NCBI GenBank assembly: GCA_013696915.1
Contig: JACCXR010000255.1
Location: 1-16,238 of the forward strand
Direction of reading: 5' to 3'
Origin: Euzebyaceae bacterium
GTDB taxonomy: Bacteria > Actinomycetota > Nitriliruptoria > Euzebyales > Egibacteraceae
DNA length: 16,238 nucleotides
Shown here: in pieces, positions 13,697-16,238 of the stretch
How positions within the stretch are numbered: the first letter of the stretch is position 1
Layout of the letters: the number at the start of each line of letters is the position of its first letter
Program-made: the position numbers and the translations under genes
Notes under the pieces: generated by a model
Seen by the model: the letters and a program-made list of their open reading frames with translations, nothing else
Told to the model about the DNA's origin: nothing
Databases searched by the model: none

Positions 13697-15394
13697 GTGC
13701 CGTTCCCGTCCGACCTGGAGATCGCCCAGTCCGCCGAGCGCAAGCCGCTCGTGGACATCGCCGCGGAGATGGGGATCGGCGCGCACCACCTGGAGCCCTA
13801 CGGGGACTCCCTGGCCAAGATCAAGCTGTCGGCGCTCGAGGAGCTGGCGGACCGGCCGAAGGCCAGGTACGTCGTCGTGTCGGCGATCACCCCGACGCCG
13901 CTCGGCGAGGGCAAGACCACCACCACCGTCGGGCTCGGGCAGGCGTTCCGCCACATCGGCAAGCAGGCGGTCGTCGCCGTCCGCCAGCCGTCGATGGGAC
14001 CGACGTTCGGCATCAAGGGCGGTGCCGCGGGCGGCGGCTACAGCCAGGTCGTCCCGATGGAGCTGCTCAACCTCCACCTCACCGGCGACTTCCATGCGGT
14101 CACCGCCGCCCACAACCTGCTGGCGGCCGTGATCGACAACCACCTGCACAAGGGCAACGAGCTCGGGCTGGACCTGTCCGACATCACCTGGCGCCGGGTG
14201 ATGGACGTCAACGACCGGGCGCTGCGCAACATCGTGATCGGTCTCGGCGGACGGGAGGACGGCGTCACCCGCCAGACGGGGTTCGACATCACCGCGGCGT
14301 CCGAGGTGATGGCGGTCCTGGCGCTCGCGACGTCGCTCGCGGACGTCCGGGACCGCCTTGGCCGCATCGTCGTCGGCTACACCCGCGACGGCTCGCCGGT
14401 GACCGCGAGCGACCTGCGCGCCGCCGGGGCGATGGCGGCGATGCTGCGCGAGGCGGTCAGCCCCAACCTGCTGCAGACCCTGGAGCACACGCCCGTCCTC
14501 GTCCACGCCGGCCCGTTCGGCAACATCGCCCACGGCAACTCCTCGATCCTCGCCGACCTGATCGGGATCCGGGGCGGCGACTACCTCGTCACGGAGGCCG
14601 GGTTCGGGGCCGACATGGGCGCCGAGCGCTTCTTCAACATCAAGTGCCGGACGTCCGGGCTTCTCCCCGACGCCGCCGTGGTGGTCGCGACCGTCCGGGC
14701 GCTCAAGGCCCACTCGGGACGGCACAAGGTCGTCGCCGGCAGGCCGCTGCCCGAGGCGATGCTCGTCGAGAACCCCGACGAAGTGCACAGCGGCGGCGCG
14801 AACCTGCGCAAGCAGATCGACAACATCCGCGTCCACGGCGTCACGCCGGTCGTGGCCGTCAACGCCTTCCCGACCGACCATCCCTCCGAGTGGCGCGCCA
14901 TCTCCGAGATCGCCGAGTCGATGGGCGTGCGCGTCGCCGTCTGCACGCACTTCGCCGACGGCGGCAGCGGGGCCGTCGCGCTCGCCGAGGCGGTCGCGGA
15001 GGCCGCCAGGGAGCCGAGCGAGTTCCGGCTGCTCTACCCCGACGACGCGACCCTGCGCGACAAGATTGAGACGGTCGCCACGAAGATGTACGGGGCAGAC
15101 GGCGTGAGCTACACCCCGCAGGCCGCCAGACAGCTCGACACCTACGAGCGCAACGGGTTCGGCCACCTGCCCGTCTGCATCGCCAAGACGCACCTGTCGC
15201 TGTCGTCCGACCCCGCCCTGAAGGGAGCGCCGACGGGCTGGACCCTGCCGGTGCGGGAGGTCCGGGCCTCCGTCGGCGCCGGCTTCGTCTACCCGATCTG
15301 CGGTGACATGCGCACCATGCCCGGTCTTGGGACCAACCCGGCCGCGTTCTCGATCGACGTCGACGACGACGGCACGATCGTCGGCCTGTCCTGA
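13697..15394 (+). CDS. fhs: Formate-tetrahydrofolate ligase
   Basis: A 565-residue ligase that makes 10-formyl-THF from formate, ATP and THF, the entry of formate into one-carbon metabolism. It has the family's N-terminus (SDLEIAQSAERKPLVDIA), the P-loop TPLGEGKTT at 67-75, VRQPSMGPTFGIKGGAAGGG with the glycine-rich active-site segment, FHAVTAAHNLLAA, FGNIAHGNSS, GFGADMGAERFFNIKCR, and the C-terminal GDMRTMPGLGTNP. The length matches the family (about 556). The GTG at 13697 has GAGAGGAG six bases upstream; the longer frame upstream to 13109 runs through the integrase remnant and infA antisense and is not coding. The folD homologue follows after 20 nt, so the two are likely one transcript for interconverting formyl-, methenyl- and methylene-THF. 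Confidence 0.97.
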   Translation: MPFPSDLEIAQSAERKPLVDIAAEMGIGAHHLEPYGDSLAKIKLSALEELADRPKARYVVVSAITPTPLGEGKTTTTVGLGQAFRHIGKQAVVAVRQPSMGPTFGIKGGAAGGGYSQVVPMELLNLHLTGDFHAVTAAHNLLAAVIDNHLHKGNELGLDLSDITWRRVMDVNDRALRNIVIGLGGREDGVTRQTGFDITAASEVMAVLALATSLADVRDRLGRIVVGYTRDGSPVTASDLRAAGAMAAMLREAVSPNLLQTLEHTPVLVHAGPFGNIAHGNSSILADLIGIRGGDYLVTEAGFGADMGAERFFNIKCRTSGLLPDAAVVVATVRALKAHSGRHKVVAGRPLPEAMLVENPDEVHSGGANLRKQIDNIRVHGVTPVVAVNAFPTDHPSEWRAISEIAESMGVRVAVCTHFADGGSGAVALAEAVAEAAREPSEFRLLYPDDATLRDKIETVATKMYGADGVSYTPQAARQLDTYERNGFGHLPVCIAKTHLSLSSDPALKGAPTGWTLPVREVRASVGAGFVYPICGDMRTMPGLGTNPAAFSIDVDDDGTIVGLS

Positions 15395-15414
15395 CCGGCG
15401 ACGCGACCGCCGCC

Positions 15415-16238
15415 GTGGACGCCGTGCTCATCGACGGGCGCCGGATCGCCGGCGACCTCCGGCGCCGGGTCGCCGGGGAGCTGGAATCGGCGCGCGGCTC
15501 CGGCGCGGCGCCCGGCCTCGCCACGATCCTGGTCGGCCGCGACTACGCGGCGGAGGCCTACGAGCGCCGGCTGCGGCGGCACGCCGAGGCCCTCGGCTGC
15601 ACCTTCGGCGCGGAGCGGCTGCCGGCGGACGCGCACCTCGCCGACGTCCTCGCCACGGTCGGCAAGCTCAACGCCGACCCGCGCGTGACCGGCATCCTGG
15701 TGCTCCGGCCGCTGCCGCCACAGGTCCCGGAGGTGGCGCTCTACCGCATCCTCGACCCCGCGAAGGACATCGAGGCGGTGCATCCCGACAACGCCGGGCT
15801 GATGGCCCAGGGCGTGCCGCGCTTCGTCCCGTCGACGCCGGCGAGCTGCTTCCACCTGCTCGACCGCTACGCGCAGAGCCGCGGACAGGACCCCGCCGGC
15901 TACCTCGCGGGGAAGACGGTGGTGATCGTGGGCCGGTCCCACAACGTCGGCAAGCCGGCCGTCTGGCTCGCCCTCGACCGGGGAGCGACGGTGATCTCCT
16001 GCGACGAGCACACCTCCCGGGCGAACCTGCTCGCGCACTTCACCCGGCAGGCCGACGTGCTGATCGTGGCCGCGGGCGTCCCACGGCTCATCACCTCCGA
16101 CCACGTGCGGGACGGGGTGGTCGTCGTCGACGTGGGGATCAACCCGGTCACCGACCCCGCGACGGGCGAGACCCACATGGTGGGCGACGTCGACACCGCC
16201 GGCGTCGCCGTCAAGGCGGAGGCCGTCACCCCGGTCCC
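15415..16238 (+). CDS. folD: FolD-family methylene-THF dehydrogenase/cyclohydrolase homologue with altered active site (3' end beyond window)
   Basis: About 275 residues are visible, almost the full family length. The fold is clear: LIDGRRIAGDLRRRV at the N-terminus, TILVGRDYAAEAYERRLRR, GILVLRPLPPQ at 93-103, PAKDIEAVHPDNAGLM at 115-130, the nucleotide-binding loop VIVGRSHNVGKP at 170-181, VVDVGINP at 238-245 and HMVGDVD near the visible end. However, the catalytic lysine four residues after Tyr49 is Leu53, the Gln of the V-Q-x-PLP motif is Leu97, the Asp of KDVDG is Glu120, and PCTPxG reads PSTPAS. The NAD(P) loop is intact. I chose the GTG at 15415, 20 nt after fhs; a GTG at 15424 is possible and no strong Shine-Dalgarno is visible. 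Family membership is certain; normal bifunctional activity is doubtful. Confidence 0.9.
   Translation, partial: MDAVLIDGRRIAGDLRRRVAGELESARGSGAAPGLATILVGRDYAAEAYERRLRRHAEALGCTFGAERLPADAHLADVLATVGKLNADPRVTGILVLRPLPPQVPEVALYRILDPAKDIEAVHPDNAGLMAQGVPRFVPSTPASCFHLLDRYAQSRGQDPAGYLAGKTVVIVGRSHNVGKPAVWLALDRGATVISCDEHTSRANLLAHFTRQADVLIVAAGVPRLITSDHVRDGVVVVDVGINPVTDPATGETHMVGDVDTAGVAVKAEAVTPV

Noticed and set aside
13235..15193. A 652-codon minus-strand frame that includes infA at its end.
   Set aside because: Only the last 100 codons are IF-1; the rest is antisense to fhs.
1..16238. A CRISPR array, rRNA gene or complete insertion sequence.
   Set aside because: No regularly spaced repeats, rRNA motifs or transposase motifs were seen.

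Overview
The window is high-GC DNA with GTG and TTG starts and tightly overlapping genes. Together with the gene set this points to an actinobacterium (Actinomycetota). The order cannot be fixed from the sequence alone; a SUF operon with a Rieske-type ferredoxin gene between sufD and sufC, and an intein in SufB, fit the mycobacteria/Pseudonocardia/Frankia-type lineages.

Positions 1-8108, all on the minus strand and read right to left, form an iron-sulfur cluster assembly (SUF) operon: sufR (repressor) - sufB (scaffold, interrupted by a 384-residue LAGLIDADG intein) - sufD - Rieske-type ferredoxin - sufC (ATPase) - sufS (cysteine desulfurase) - sufU (sulfur acceptor) - sufT-like MIP18/DUF59 gene, which runs off the left edge. 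Most junctions overlap or nearly touch. The two larger gaps (sufB-sufD and sufC-sufS) each hold an inverted repeat; the one between sufC and sufS has perfect 18-bp arms. Two dyads sit at the sufR start and are candidate SufR operators.

Positions 8111-9685 (minus) hold a likely two-gene unit: a small S1-domain RNA-binding protein, then a nucleotide-sugar pyrophosphorylase with a left-handed beta-helix tail, closed by a hairpin. A PIG3-type quinone oxidoreductase (plus) diverges from the S1 gene.

Positions about 10884-13200 look like a scar of horizontal transfer and decay. They hold a small excisionase-type helix-turn-helix ORF, a frameshifted and truncated GntR regulator, an 11-bp inverted repeat in front of an intact isochorismatase-family hydrolase, a fragment resembling a toxin-antitoxin pair, and a multiply frameshifted tyrosine recombinase.

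Positions 13235-16238 return to housekeeping genes. There is an infA (IF-1) with an unusual basic N-terminal extension on the minus strand and, divergently, fhs (formate-THF ligase) followed after 20 nt by a FolD homologue cut by the right edge. That FolD lacks the residues normally required for catalysis (Lys, Gln and Asp positions all replaced), which makes it one of the most interesting objects here.
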